From NCBI GenBank assembly GCA_965247775.1, contig OZ252031.1, positions 496,001 through 560,000 of the forward strand: a stretch of DNA of 64,000 bases, read 5' to 3'. The notes under the pieces were generated by a model. That model worked only from the letters and a program-made list of their open reading frames with translations, searched no databases and had not been told where the DNA came from. Of this stretch, positions 8,243 to 16,854 are shown piece after piece. This stretch comes from G965247775 sp965247775 (GTDB lineage Bacteria; Chloroflexota; Dehalococcoidia; Bin125). Each line of letters opens with the position of its first letter. The first letter of the stretch is position 1. A program made the translations under genes and the position numbers.

Positions 8243-8353
8243 GGTGTCCGTCCCTCCGAATTCGTTCCCGTCAGGCCGCTCAGCGATCGGCGAGCGGGGG
8301 GCTATCCTCTGGGCCGTCGCGATCCCCTCCGCCGGATGTTTCGCGAAGCGACG

Positions 8354-8851
8354 CTACCACTGCCGGGCAGGCGTCTCCGTATTCGCCGCGTTTGCGGCCA
8401 GGGCCCAACGTCCGTCACGCTCCTGGAACAGGGGCCAGACCCAGAGGCTGTGCCGCTCGCCACCCTCCCACTCGAAACGCAGCTCAAAGGCTGCGTGCTG
8501 CGCCGGGACGGTGACGTCGTCAGACCTGGCCGGGTCGGCGATCGTTGCGTGCATCTGGTAGCTGTGTTCATGGATGTCGATCAGCGGGACGACGAAGGGC
8601 ATCTCCACGGCCGCGCCGCGCCAGCGGGCGCGCAGGCTCGCTTCGACGTCATGGCCGGCAGTCTGCCGGAAGCTCATCAAGAGGCGCACGGTGCGGCCGT
8701 CGGGCATGTGGCCGACCACGGGGTCCAGCCGGAAGACGGGCGCGCTCGGGCGAGTCCACCAGCGCTCGCCGCGACTCTGCGGGCGCGGCGCCCGCTGCGG
8801 CAGCAACCTGTCACGCATCGAACGGAGGCGCGCCCAGAGGCCCACGGCCAT
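8354..8851 (-). CDS. Hypothetical protein
   Basis: An unrecognised ~165-residue protein read from the ATG at 8851; an alternative start 23 codons upstream at 8920 would add an arginine-rich extension. It is rich in strand-like segments (FRLDPVVGHM, VPLIDIHEHSYQMHATIAD, AAFELRFEWEGGERHSLWVWPLF) and could be a beta-barrel fold of the lipocalin or SnoaL type; that is a guess from composition. There is no signal peptide or membrane segment. It sits between the SDR and the histidine-rich protein on the same strand, so it may be co-transcribed with both. Confidence 0.5.
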   Translation of the reverse strand: MAVGLWARLRSMRDRLLPQRAPRPQSRGERWWTRPSAPVFRLDPVVGHMPDGRTVRLLMSFRQTAGHDVEASLRARWRGAAVEMPFVVPLIDIHEHSYQMHATIADPARSDDVTVPAQHAAFELRFEWEGGERHSLWVWPLFQERDGRWALAANAANTETPARQW

Positions 8852-9010
8852 CTCCGATCCGATGCGCAGGGTAGCAACGGGCCTCGGGAGTGCGGGCCGT
8901 CCGCGCCAGCGCGGGCTCAACGGCGCGAAGGCCCCTGGAGCGCGCCGAGCGGCGCGGAGGAAGTCGCGGGGGCTCGCTGCGAGGGAGACGCGCCGCGCGA
9001 GTGGCTCGGG

Positions 9011-10648
9011 CTAGCGGCCGTAGCGGTTCTCCGCGGGCACCGTGTGCGTCTCGCGGGCGTTGCCCGAGGAGGTCAGGAGCTGGGATTCGAACAGGCGCAG
9101 GCAGTTGTAGTCGTAGGAGCGCTTGTGCGTGCGGCTGACGAAGCGCGTCCAGGAGCGGAAGATGTCGTCGCGGAGGCCCGCGGGGAGGGTGGTGTTGCGG
9201 TACTCCTCGATGTGGGACATGGCGTTGCGGGGGAGATGCGGGTCGCCTTCGAACTTGGCGGACTCGAAGCTGAGGGTCTGGATGAGGCGGCTGCGGTCCC
9301 GCGTGCGAGCGAGGTAGGAGTTGGTGAGGGCGGTTGCATAGGGGGCGTCCTGCTCGTCACAGGCGCGCGCCAGGGTGGTGAGGCAGTCGTCCAGGGAGAG
9401 GGCGTCGGCGGCTTCGAGGTGCTCCTCAGGCCGGCTGGCGAATTCGTTGCTGGGATCGCGTTCGAGCTGGCGGAGGAAGCGGGCGGTGTCGGTGACGAAG
9501 AGCGCGGTGAAGTACGGGGCTTTCATCTGTTGCGGGTGGTCGTACTTGCGCAGCCAGTAGCCCACGACGTTCGTGTAGTCGAAGGCGTGGTCCGTGTTGG
9601 CGAGGCCCTTGCGGAAGCTGGGATGTTCGACATTGGCCTGGAGCCGGGCCGCGGCGACGATGCAGGCGTCATTGAGGGCGACGAGCGACTTCTTCTGCTC
9701 CAGGAGCGCGGTGACGCGGGCGACCGTCTCTTCGAGAGAGCCATGGAGCATCACCGCGATGAAGTCCTCGACCTCGCGGGCGTTGAGGGCGTCGCGGTTG
9801 GTCAGCCGCCGGTTGTGATAGTCGGGGCCGAAGGCGCTGCTGAGGGCGACGTTCGCAGCCTGGAACAGCTCGTGGGAGCGGGGTGCGGAGGCGAGGTCGG
9901 GGATGACGATGAGGAAGAGCGGATAGGCCTGACCCCAGCCGAAGGTGTTGGCGAGATCGACCATGGCGCGGGCTCGGATCGCCTTGTGGGCGCCGTTGAC
10001 GATCTGGAGGGTGACGCCGTAGCTGCGCGGGCTGGGCAGGTCGATGATGCCGGTGTAGAGGACGTTCGCCTCGAGCCTGCGCCGCTTGTCGTCGTCGCCG
10101 GCGGCCTCGTCGGCCAGGCCGAGGAAGGAGCGGAAGGCCATCACGCGGTCGCCGTGGATGATGCTATCGACCATCAAGGCGAGGCGGTCGTCGAAGGGAC
10201 CGTCCGTGTAGGGCGGGTGCTCCTCGAAGTGCTGGCGGGGCCCGTGGAGGTTGATGGTGGGGCACTTCTCTTGCTCACGGGCATAATGCCCGGGGAACTC
10301 GCAGAGAATCTGGCTCCAGATGTCGATCCCTTGGGGCAGGTACCACATGGCCTGGACGAGGGGGAGCTTGCTGTAGCCGCGCGGCATCATCTTGGCCAGC
10401 TGGTAGGAGCGCCAGAAGCCAAGGACGGTGTGGTCGTAGTTGACGGTACGGATCTCGCCCACGTCCGTGACCATCGTGTGGGCGGGCACGTTGAGGAACG
10501 GTGAGGCGCCCGCGATTGCTTCTCGCCCGAGGCTGCCCGGACGGGCGCCGTCCCTGAGCAAGTCGCAGAAGTCCTGGGTGGCCGTTTCGTGCCGGCCCTC
10601 GCGCATACGCTCGGTCATCCGGGCGAGCAAACGCGCATTCGGCGGCAA
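9011..10648 (-). CDS. Uncharacterised histidine-rich helical protein, paralogue A
   Basis: A 545-residue protein with no family I can name. It is a full-length homologue of the protein at 58977-60682. Shared blocks are LPLVQAMWYLPQGIDIW against LPMAQALWYIPIGLDPW, then PGHY, GAHKAIRARA against GHKSHRARA, IPDLASAPRSHELFQAA, FDYTNVVGYWLRKYDHP against YQYTNSLAWFYDRFDHP, and a C-terminal SAKFEGDPH. The predicted character is almost entirely alpha-helical and soluble, with histidines concentrated in the conserved blocks, which suggests a metal or heme site; this is inference. A TTG start at 10648 follows GGGAGG with six bases between. Orientation opposes the downstream dehydratase gene at 10914. 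Confidence 0.75.
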   Translation of the reverse strand: MPPNARLLARMTERMREGRHETATQDFCDLLRDGARPGSLGREAIAGASPFLNVPAHTMVTDVGEIRTVNYDHTVLGFWRSYQLAKMMPRGYSKLPLVQAMWYLPQGIDIWSQILCEFPGHYAREQEKCPTINLHGPRQHFEEHPPYTDGPFDDRLALMVDSIIHGDRVMAFRSFLGLADEAAGDDDKRRRLEANVLYTGIIDLPSPRSYGVTLQIVNGAHKAIRARAMVDLANTFGWGQAYPLFLIVIPDLASAPRSHELFQAANVALSSAFGPDYHNRRLTNRDALNAREVEDFIAVMLHGSLEETVARVTALLEQKKSLVALNDACIVAAARLQANVEHPSFRKGLANTDHAFDYTNVVGYWLRKYDHPQQMKAPYFTALFVTDTARFLRQLERDPSNEFASRPEEHLEAADALSLDDCLTTLARACDEQDAPYATALTNSYLARTRDRSRLIQTLSFESAKFEGDPHLPRNAMSHIEEYRNTTLPAGLRDDIFRSWTRFVSRTHKRSYDYNCLRLFESQLLTSSGNARETHTVPAENRYGR

Positions 10649-10913
10649 TCCGCACCTCCCTCAGGGGGTTTCGGCCTACAGCTCTTGCGGAGCATGGACT
10701 TGCGGGGATCGACCTGTCAAGCAGAGCCGTGCGGCCGTGGGCGGGGGGGCAGGGCGGGGAGATCCCGACGCTTGATCCGAGGGCGGCGGGTGCAGCCGGC
10801 GCCATTCCGGGTGCGCGCCGGCTCACCTGGCCGCAGCCCGCACGAGCGGATTGCCTCTGACTATGATCCGCTTGCGTTTCGGCGCGCAGAGATCGCGACG
10901 AGGGGGATCAGCG

Positions 10914-12020
10914 ATGAAGATCACGGAGGTCACGACCACGCTGTTGCACGACCCGGACGGGTTCGTGTTCCAGGACGCCACCGTGCCGGCACTGGAACCG
11001 GGGGCGCGCGGACGCTCGCAGCTATTCGTTCACGTCCGCACCGACGAGGGCGTGGAGGGGCTCGGCCAGTGCGCTGGCCTCACGGCCACGCGCAGCTTGA
11101 TCGAGGATGCGCTGGCGGACGTCCTGCTGGGCGCGCATCCGTTCCACATCGAGAAGCTGTGGCACGATCTCTTCTGGAAGGTCCGCGGCTACGGCCGCAA
11201 GGGGCTGGCCTTCCAGGCGATCTCCGCGCTCGACATCGCGCTGTGGGATCTCAAGGCGAAGGCGCTGGGGCTGCCGCTGTACCAGCTGCTGGGTCCCTAC
11301 ACGGAGTCCGTGCCGGTCTACGCGAGCGGGGGCTGGACCAACTTCTCGCTCGAGGAGTTGATCGAGGAGCAAGTGGAATACGCGGCGCGGGGCTTCAAAG
11401 CGATCAAGCTCAAAGTCGGCAAGGACTTCGGCCAATCCGAGGGCGAGGATCTGGCGCGACTGGCAGCGGTGCGCGAGGCGGTGGGGGAGGAGGTCGAGAT
11501 CTACGTCGACGCGAACAACGGCTACACGGCGAAGCAGGCGATCCGGATGGCGGGCCGGTTCGAGGAGTACAACATCGGCTGGTTCGAGGAGCCCGTGCTC
11601 GCGGACGACATTCCCGGGCTGGCGGCGGTGGCGGCGGCGACGATGACTCCCGTGGCCACGGGCGAGCATGAGTACACGAAGTTCGGCTTCCGCGACCTGC
11701 TGATGGCGAACGCGGCGGACATCGTGCAGCCGGATGTGGGCCGCGTCGGCGGCGTCACGGAGTGGCTGAAGATCGCGCACATGGCGCACGCGTTCAACCG
11801 GCCGGTGGCGCCGCATGCCTTCCAGCTGGTGCACCTGCACCTGGCCTGCGCCACGCCGAACCTGAAGGTCGTGGAATACCTCGGCACCTACGAGGAGAGC
11901 GACCGTATCTGGTACCGTGACTGCCCGCAACCGGAGGACGGGCGGCTGGCGCCGTTCCCCGACCGGCCGGGGCTGGGCCTGGAGCTGGATCCGGAGACGG
12001 TCCGGGCGATGTCGGTGTGA
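10914..12020 (+). CDS. Mandelate racemase/muconate lactonizing enzyme family dehydratase
   Basis: A 368-residue enolase-superfamily enzyme. The capping domain is about 1-125 and the barrel carries K165-x-K167 (AIKLKVG), metal ligands D199 (VDANN), E225 (WFEEP) and E251 (GEHEY), and the Asp274/His301 dyad (APHAF). The KxK plus His/Asp acid-base pair is the MR-subgroup arrangement, which typically dehydrates or epimerises acid sugars and related hydroxy acids; the exact substrate is not predictable here. The ATG at 10914 follows AGGGGG by seven bases and replaces a longer upstream frame. It precedes the triple-RidA gene on the same strand. Two other family members occur in the window (34207 and 57339). 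Confidence 0.9.
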   Translation: MKITEVTTTLLHDPDGFVFQDATVPALEPGARGRSQLFVHVRTDEGVEGLGQCAGLTATRSLIEDALADVLLGAHPFHIEKLWHDLFWKVRGYGRKGLAFQAISALDIALWDLKAKALGLPLYQLLGPYTESVPVYASGGWTNFSLEELIEEQVEYAARGFKAIKLKVGKDFGQSEGEDLARLAAVREAVGEEVEIYVDANNGYTAKQAIRMAGRFEEYNIGWFEEPVLADDIPGLAAVAAATMTPVATGEHEYTKFGFRDLLMANAADIVQPDVGRVGGVTEWLKIAHMAHAFNRPVAPHAFQLVHLHLACATPNLKVVEYLGTYEESDRIWYRDCPQPEDGRLAPFPDRPGLGLELDPETVRAMSV

Positions 12021-12326
12021 GCGAGACGGGCGGATTCCCGATCTGCTGCTGCGGGTGGTGCGAGATCGTGAGGGCGGGAGTCGCGCGCGGGCGGTGAGGG
12101 GCGATCGGATGGGCCGGGCGGAGGTGTGTTGACAATCGGTGCTGGGGGACCTAGACGGAGAGCGTCGGCAGAGGGGGATCGCGCACCGATCGGCCGTGCA
12201 TGGGCCGGGAGTGCGAATCGGCCACCTGCGTCGGGCGACCGAGTAGCCGACCCGTCCGGCGGGGTCCGGGCTCCGAGAGGCCGGATCCGGGTGGAGGCAG
12301 CGATCGGGGCGAGTGATCTGATCGCG

Positions 12327-12358
12327 GGCCGGGCGCCGGGGACGAGCCCGGCGCGGCC
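12327..12358 (+). promoter_or_regulatory. Strong GC hairpin in the leader of the triple-RidA gene
   Basis: In the ~390-base gap 12021-12411, GGCCG plus CGCCGGG (12327-12340, with a two-base bulge) pairs perfectly with CCCGGCGCGGCC (12347-12358) across a six-base loop. No T-run follows, so it is not a classical terminator. It could end or protect the upstream dehydratase transcript, or shape the leader of the RidA gene 54 bases downstream. Nothing else was recognised in the gap. Confidence 0.35.
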
Positions 12359-12411
12359 TCGGTAGCGCACCTACCGGCCGGAGTCAGAGTTCGCGTTGGA
12401 TTGAGAGGGAG

Positions 12412-13734
12412 ATGATGGTCACTACCGCTCAGGCACTGAACGTCCTACCGGCTCCGCGCTTCGCGCGGCAGGGCGACTTCATCTACGTCTCGACGATCTA
12501 CCCGCTGACGGCGGAGGGGGAGGTCGTCCACAGCGAGGCCGTCTCGCCCTACGTGGGCGAGGCGGAGATCGCGGCGCAGACGCGGGCCATCCTGGAGACG
12601 CTGGGCGGGGTCCTGGCCGAGGCCGGCAGCGGCCTGGATCGGGTGCTGAAGGCCGAGGTCTACCTGGTGGACCCGGCGGAGTTCTACGAGTTCAAGCTGG
12701 TCTGGAAAGCGTACTTCCCGCAGGAGCCGCCGGCGCGCACGACGGCCGTCATCGGCGACGACCACATTTTCCCGGGGGCGCGGGTGAGCGTATCGGCGGT
12801 GGCGCTGGCGAACGACGCGACCGTGCCGCGGGAGTACATCCACACGGACGCGGCGCCGGATCCGCTGGAGGCGGAGTGGTGCGCGCAGGCGGTCAAGGCG
12901 GCGCCGTTCGTGTTCCCGTCGCCGGTGCCGGCGACGGACTTCGAGACCGGCCTGGCGGTGAAGACGAACCCCATCGCCCCCTACTACGGCTCCGAGATGG
13001 AGCTGCAAGCGAGCTACATCTTCGAGCAGTGGGGCAAGATTCTGACTGCGGCGGGCAGCGGCCTGGACCAGGCGCTGAAGTCGCAGGCCTACGAGACGGA
13101 CCTCGCGCACTTCCACGACATGGACGCGATCTGGGACCAATACATCGGCCACTCCGGCGGCGGGGCGCCGCCCACGCGCAGCTCGATGGCCATGCGCGGG
13201 CTGCTGGTCCCGGGCGCGCTGCTGGTGCCCAACGTCTTTTTCCTGGCGCCGGACGCGGACCATCAGAAGTCCGAGTCCCGCGAAGGGATTCGCTGGGGAC
13301 ACCCGGAGGACGTGCGCAACGTCCACTTCACGCCCGGCCTGTGGGCCGGGAAGTGGTTCTTCATGGCCGGGCATTGCGCGATTCCGGACTTCGAGAACTT
13401 CGGATTCGTGACCGCGCCGGCGGGGCTGCCGCACTACTTCTCCGACATCGAGATCCAGACCGAGGCGACGATGAGCCTTCTGGTGGAGCAACTGGAAGCG
13501 AACGGCCTGTCGTTGCGCAACATCGTGGACGCGCGAGTGTTTCTTGCGGGCGTGGATCCCAAGGGAGACTATCGAGGGTTCGAGCGGGCTTGGAAACGGG
13601 TCTTCGAACCCAGCGGCCATTGGCCGAGCATGAACCTGATCCCGTCGCGCCAAGCGAGTGGCCTGGGGGGCATCATGATGCCCGATCTGATCATCGAGAT
13701 CGACCTGACGGTCCACGCGGGGGAGCCGGACTGA
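12412..13734 (+). CDS. Triple-domain RidA/YjgF-like protein
   Basis: A 440-residue protein made of three consecutive RidA/YER057c-like domains (about 10-135, 145-290 and 300-437). Each repeats the pattern of a first strand (IYVSTIYPL; second copy degenerate; FFMAGHCAI), a helix with EAEIAAQTRAILETL or its equivalents, a strand ending in VLKAEVYLVD / ALKSQAYETD / IVDARVFLAG, and a final ARTTAVIG- or PSMNLIPSR-type strand. RidA proteins hydrolyse reactive enamine/imine intermediates and normally form trimers of single-domain subunits, so three fused domains could build one pseudo-trimer; this is inference. A GAGAGGGAG ribosome-binding site precedes tandem ATGs at 12412 and 12415, and the second has better spacing. 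A second triple-RidA gene lies at 25428-26759. Confidence 0.75.
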   Translation: MMVTTAQALNVLPAPRFARQGDFIYVSTIYPLTAEGEVVHSEAVSPYVGEAEIAAQTRAILETLGGVLAEAGSGLDRVLKAEVYLVDPAEFYEFKLVWKAYFPQEPPARTTAVIGDDHIFPGARVSVSAVALANDATVPREYIHTDAAPDPLEAEWCAQAVKAAPFVFPSPVPATDFETGLAVKTNPIAPYYGSEMELQASYIFEQWGKILTAAGSGLDQALKSQAYETDLAHFHDMDAIWDQYIGHSGGGAPPTRSSMAMRGLLVPGALLVPNVFFLAPDADHQKSESREGIRWGHPEDVRNVHFTPGLWAGKWFFMAGHCAIPDFENFGFVTAPAGLPHYFSDIEIQTEATMSLLVEQLEANGLSLRNIVDARVFLAGVDPKGDYRGFERAWKRVFEPSGHWPSMNLIPSRQASGLGGIMMPDLIIEIDLTVHAGEPD

Positions 13735-13833
13735 GCCGAGGGCATCGGTCGTTCGCGGGCGGCGCGAAGACGCGGCGACGCCTTCGAGCGCAGCCGCGCA
13801 TGCGTTGGGGCCGGCAGACGGGGACGGACCTCC

Positions 13834-14274
13834 TTGCCCGCAGAGATTGACGACGAAACAGGCGCGTTCCTCGATGCGCAGCGCGTGGCGCGGCTCGCAA
13901 CGGCCGGGGCCGATCGCGCGCCGCACGTCGTGCCGGTGGTGTTCGCCCGGCGCGGGCCGAGAGTGTACATCGCCATCGACGAGAAGCCCAAGACGACGAC
14001 CCGCTTGCGCCGGCTGCGGAACATCGAAGAGAACCCACGCGCCGCCCTGATCGCGGACGTGTACGACGAGGACTGGGGCGGGCTGCGGTGGGTCATGCTG
14101 CGCGGGGCCGCCGCCGTCTTGACTGAGGGCCCGGAACACGCCGCCGCGATCGCGGCGCTGCGGGCGAAGTATCCGCAGTATCGGGGCATGGCCCTGGAGG
14201 GCCGGCCGATCATCCGTCTGCGCGCGGAGCGGGTGACGGCCTGGCGTGCCGCGGAGGGGAGTGCGTTCGCCTGA
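13834..14274 (+). CDS. PPOX-class putative F420/FMN-dependent protein (Rv0121-like)
   Basis: A 146-residue split-barrel protein. The motifs are RVARLATAGADRAPHVVPVVFA, IAIDEKPKTT, LRRLRNIEENPRAALIAD, YDEDW and RWVMLRGAAAV. This order matches the small PPOX-class probable F420-dependent family typified by Rv0121. Those proteins are thought to use F420 or a flavin as redox cofactor; reaction and substrate are unknown. The only in-frame start is the TTG at 13834, with a weak leader. It lies 100 bases after the triple-RidA gene on the same strand and before the transketolase-like gene. Confidence 0.75.
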   Translation: MPAEIDDETGAFLDAQRVARLATAGADRAPHVVPVVFARRGPRVYIAIDEKPKTTTRLRRLRNIEENPRAALIADVYDEDWGGLRWVMLRGAAAVLTEGPEHAAAIAALRAKYPQYRGMALEGRPIIRLRAERVTAWRAAEGSAFA

Positions 14275-14387
14275 TCGCCGGCGAACCCGCGGCGGTATAC
14301 TCGCTCGCGCCACGCTAGCCGGGTCCAGGCTGGACACAACGGTTGACCTTGCGCCCGGTGCGGCGATCCCCGGCGGCGGGCTGACTC

Positions 14388-15695
14388 ATGCCCCTGAATC
14401 GGCTCCGCGAGCGCGACCAGGCCCTGGAGAAGATCCAGGATCGGGTACTCTGGCTCGCGGCGCAGATGGTGCACCACGCGAACCGGGCTCGCCCGAATGG
14501 CGACGACCTCAAGGTGGGCGGCCACCAAGCGTCCAGCGCCTCCGTCGCCACGATCATGACCGCGCTCTATTTCGATTTCATGCGGGCGGGCGATCGGATC
14601 GCGGTGAAGCCGCACGCCTCGCCGGTCTTTCACGCCATCCAATACCTGCTGGGCGGTCTGGACGCGGAATACCTCAAGACACTGCGATCGTTCCGGGGAT
14701 TGCAGGCCTATCCGAGCCGCACGAAGGATCCCGATCGGGTGGACTTCTCGACCGGATCGGTCGGCATCGGCGCGGTCGCGCCGAACTTCGCCGCGCTGGT
14801 CGAGGAATACAGCCGGTCGCACTTCGACCGCGCGGCGTCGCCGGATGCGGCGGCAGCCGGCCGCCGCTACATCAGCCTGGTCAGGGACGCGGAGCTGAAT
14901 GAGGGCTCGGTCTGGGAGGCGATCGCGGAGCCCTGCATGAGCGGGCTGCGCAACGTACTCTGGGTCGTCGACCTCAATCGCCAAAGCCTCGACCGGATCA
15001 TTCCCGGCATCCGGGTGCAGGTCTGGCGGGAAATGTTCGCTGCCAACGGGTGGACGGTAGTGGACGCCAAGTACGGCACGCGCCTGCAAGCGGCGTTCGA
15101 GGAGAGCGGCGGCGATCTCCTGCGCGGCAGCATCGACGGGATGTCCAACGAGCTGTACCAGCGCCTGCTGCGGCTCGCCCCGGCCGAGCTGCGCGAGTGG
15201 CTCCCCCGGACCAGCGGCGATCCGGAGAGCTTGCGGCGCTTCATCGGCCGCTGGACGGATCAGGCGCTGCAGGACGTGTTCCGCAACTTGGGGGGGCACG
15301 ATTTCGCCAGCGGCGCGCTGGTGCCGGAGGCGATCAGGGCCGCGGCCGGGCTGGAGGGCGAAGGGGTGTTCGCGAACGTGATAAACGTGACGGGGCCGGG
15401 GCCGCTGTACGGGCGCTACCAGGCGCACGTACGCGCGGCGGTGGACGGAACGCGCGAAACGCCTGAATTCCTGTCCGAGATCGTCCCAGCCGACGAACGG
15501 TCGGCGTCGATCGTCACGGTGGTCGACGGGCATCCCCACACGCTGGCGTGGCTGGGCGGGGCGCTGAGCGCGAAGACGCTTGCGCTGGGCGTGACGGAGT
15601 TCGGGCAGTCCGGCAGCCCGGATGATCTGTATCGCGAGTACCGCATCGACGCGACGAGCATCATGGGGGCATGCTTTAGCGCGTTGGGCTCCTAG
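14388..15695 (+). CDS. Transketolase/AceE-like protein lacking the PYR domain
   Basis: A 435-residue protein. Residues ~10-300 are the thiamine-diphosphate PP domain of homodimeric pyruvate dehydrogenase E1 or transketolase-like enzymes (ALYFDFMRAGDRIAVKPHASPVFHA, VDFSTGSVGIG, LNEGSVWEAI, VLWVVDLNRQSLD). Residues ~307-433 are the C-terminal transketolase domain (SGALVPEAI, VINVTGPGPLY, IVTVVDGHPHTLAWLG, LGVTEFGQSGSPDDLYREY). The PYR domain, which should supply the glutamate that activates thiamine, is missing without breaking the frame; the join is near residue 305 (base ~15305). The first glycine of the GDG motif is Arg166. The protein is therefore unlikely to be active alone. Translation starts at an ATG at 14388. 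Confidence 0.75.
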   Translation: MPLNRLRERDQALEKIQDRVLWLAAQMVHHANRARPNGDDLKVGGHQASSASVATIMTALYFDFMRAGDRIAVKPHASPVFHAIQYLLGGLDAEYLKTLRSFRGLQAYPSRTKDPDRVDFSTGSVGIGAVAPNFAALVEEYSRSHFDRAASPDAAAAGRRYISLVRDAELNEGSVWEAIAEPCMSGLRNVLWVVDLNRQSLDRIIPGIRVQVWREMFAANGWTVVDAKYGTRLQAAFEESGGDLLRGSIDGMSNELYQRLLRLAPAELREWLPRTSGDPESLRRFIGRWTDQALQDVFRNLGGHDFASGALVPEAIRAAAGLEGEGVFANVINVTGPGPLYGRYQAHVRAAVDGTRETPEFLSEIVPADERSASIVTVVDGHPHTLAWLGGALSAKTLALGVTEFGQSGSPDDLYREYRIDATSIMGACFSALGS

Positions 15696-15854
15696 CCTGC
15701 CTCAAGTCCCATCGCCCCTCGCGGGGTGCCGCGCCTCTTGCGGGCGGCGCGGGCGTGCGCACAGGCTGCACCCGGCCCCACCGGCCGGGAGGGCGCCAGC
15801 GGGGCTATGCTCCCCCTCGAGGCGACGACGGTCCGGGCGGATTGGGAGCAGACC

Positions 15855-16796
15855 ATGGCGGCGATGAGCCCGTTGCTTATCGGCAGCGATGATGACGTCT
15901 GGGCGTTCGCCGACGGGGTCCTGGAGGCTCGCGGCCTCGGCGGCCGTGCGGTGACCCACCTGGCCGCGCGGGGCGACGACCTCATCGCAGCCGTTCCCGC
16001 CGATGGGCTCTACCGGTTGCGAGCCGGGCAGGCGGAGCGGATCTGGGACGGGGATGCGCGCGCATGCGCGATCGGGCCGGATGGCACGCCGTACGTGGGG
16101 ATAGAGCCCGCGATGATCCACCGTCGCGATCCGGGCGGGATCTGGCGGCGCTGCGACGCCATCGACGCGCTCCCCAGCCGGGGCGACTGGACGTATCCGC
16201 CGCCGCCGCACGAACCGCACGTCCTGGCGATCGATTTCAGCGCCGGGCTGCTCGTTGCGGGCATCGAAGTGGGTGGGGTCATCGTGTCATCGGACCGGGG
16301 GGAGCGCTGGGAAGAGCGCAACGCGGGGCTGTACGTGGACGTGCATTCCGTGCGGCCCGATCCCTCCGAAGCGGACGCCCTCTACGCGGTGACGGGCGCG
16401 GGCTTCTACGCCAGCAGAGACGCGGGGCGCTCCTGGCGCGAGCGGATGGCCGGCGTGCGCAACGGATACACCATCGGACTGAGCGTGCACCCGGAGCGGG
16501 CTGGCGCGCTGCTCATCGCGGCGGGGGCCCGGCCGCCGGGACGGGAGGGGCGCCTCTATCGGTCCGACGACGGCGGCGAGACCTGGGCCGAGATCCGGGA
16601 TCCCGCGCTGCCGGAGTCGTTTCCACGCGCGCCCGTCCCCTTGTTGACCGCGGCCGGGGCCTGCATCGGGACGGACGAGGGCCGGATCTTCCAGGCCGAA
16701 GAGGCGGCGGGGCGCTGGCGGCTCGTGGCCGAACTGCGCAGCGCGATCAACTGCATGGTGGTGGCCGGCGGCAGCCCCTCGTCGGTCATGCACTAG
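15855..16796 (+). CDS. BNR/Asp-box beta-propeller protein
   Basis: A 313-residue protein with three Asp-box motifs (S-x-D-x-G-x-x-W): 145-152 (SSDRGERW), 187-194 (SRDAGRSW) and 236-244 (SDDGGETW). These lie in blades such as IGLSVHPERAGALLIAAG. Asp boxes mark sialidase, sortilin and photosystem-assembly-type propellers; there are no sialidase catalytic arginines, so it is best called a propeller of unknown ligand. The ATG at 15855 follows GGGAG by six bases; an upstream in-frame start would add an unlikely Ala/Arg extension. No signal peptide is seen. It lies 58 bases before the COG4091 gene and is likely co-transcribed with it. A modest hairpin (15729-15752) lies between it and the transketolase-like gene. 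Confidence 0.7.
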   Translation: MAAMSPLLIGSDDDVWAFADGVLEARGLGGRAVTHLAARGDDLIAAVPADGLYRLRAGQAERIWDGDARACAIGPDGTPYVGIEPAMIHRRDPGGIWRRCDAIDALPSRGDWTYPPPPHEPHVLAIDFSAGLLVAGIEVGGVIVSSDRGERWEERNAGLYVDVHSVRPDPSEADALYAVTGAGFYASRDAGRSWRERMAGVRNGYTIGLSVHPERAGALLIAAGARPPGREGRLYRSDDGGETWAEIRDPALPESFPRAPVPLLTAAGACIGTDEGRIFQAEEAAGRWRLVAELRSAINCMVVAGGSPSSVMH

Positions 16797-16854
16797 CGGG
16801 CCTGACACGGACGCGCCCGTCCCGCGGATCGCATTGCCAGGGAGGCGAAGCCCG

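Noticed and set aside
7625..10504. A 959-codon open frame on the plus strand
   Set aside because: It lies antisense across the SDR, the hypothetical protein and the histidine-rich protein. Its translation is Gly/Arg/Val-rich without motifs, as expected for the complement of high-GC coding DNA.
12445..15539. Long minus-strand frames opposite the triple-RidA, PPOX and transketolase-like genes
   Set aside because: No motif, no ribosome-binding site and low-complexity Arg/Pro composition, while the plus-strand genes carry clear family signatures.
15729..15752. Rho-independent terminator after the transketolase-like gene
   Set aside because: A 7-bp GC stem with a 10-base loop exists but no T-run follows; such hairpins are common by chance at this GC content.
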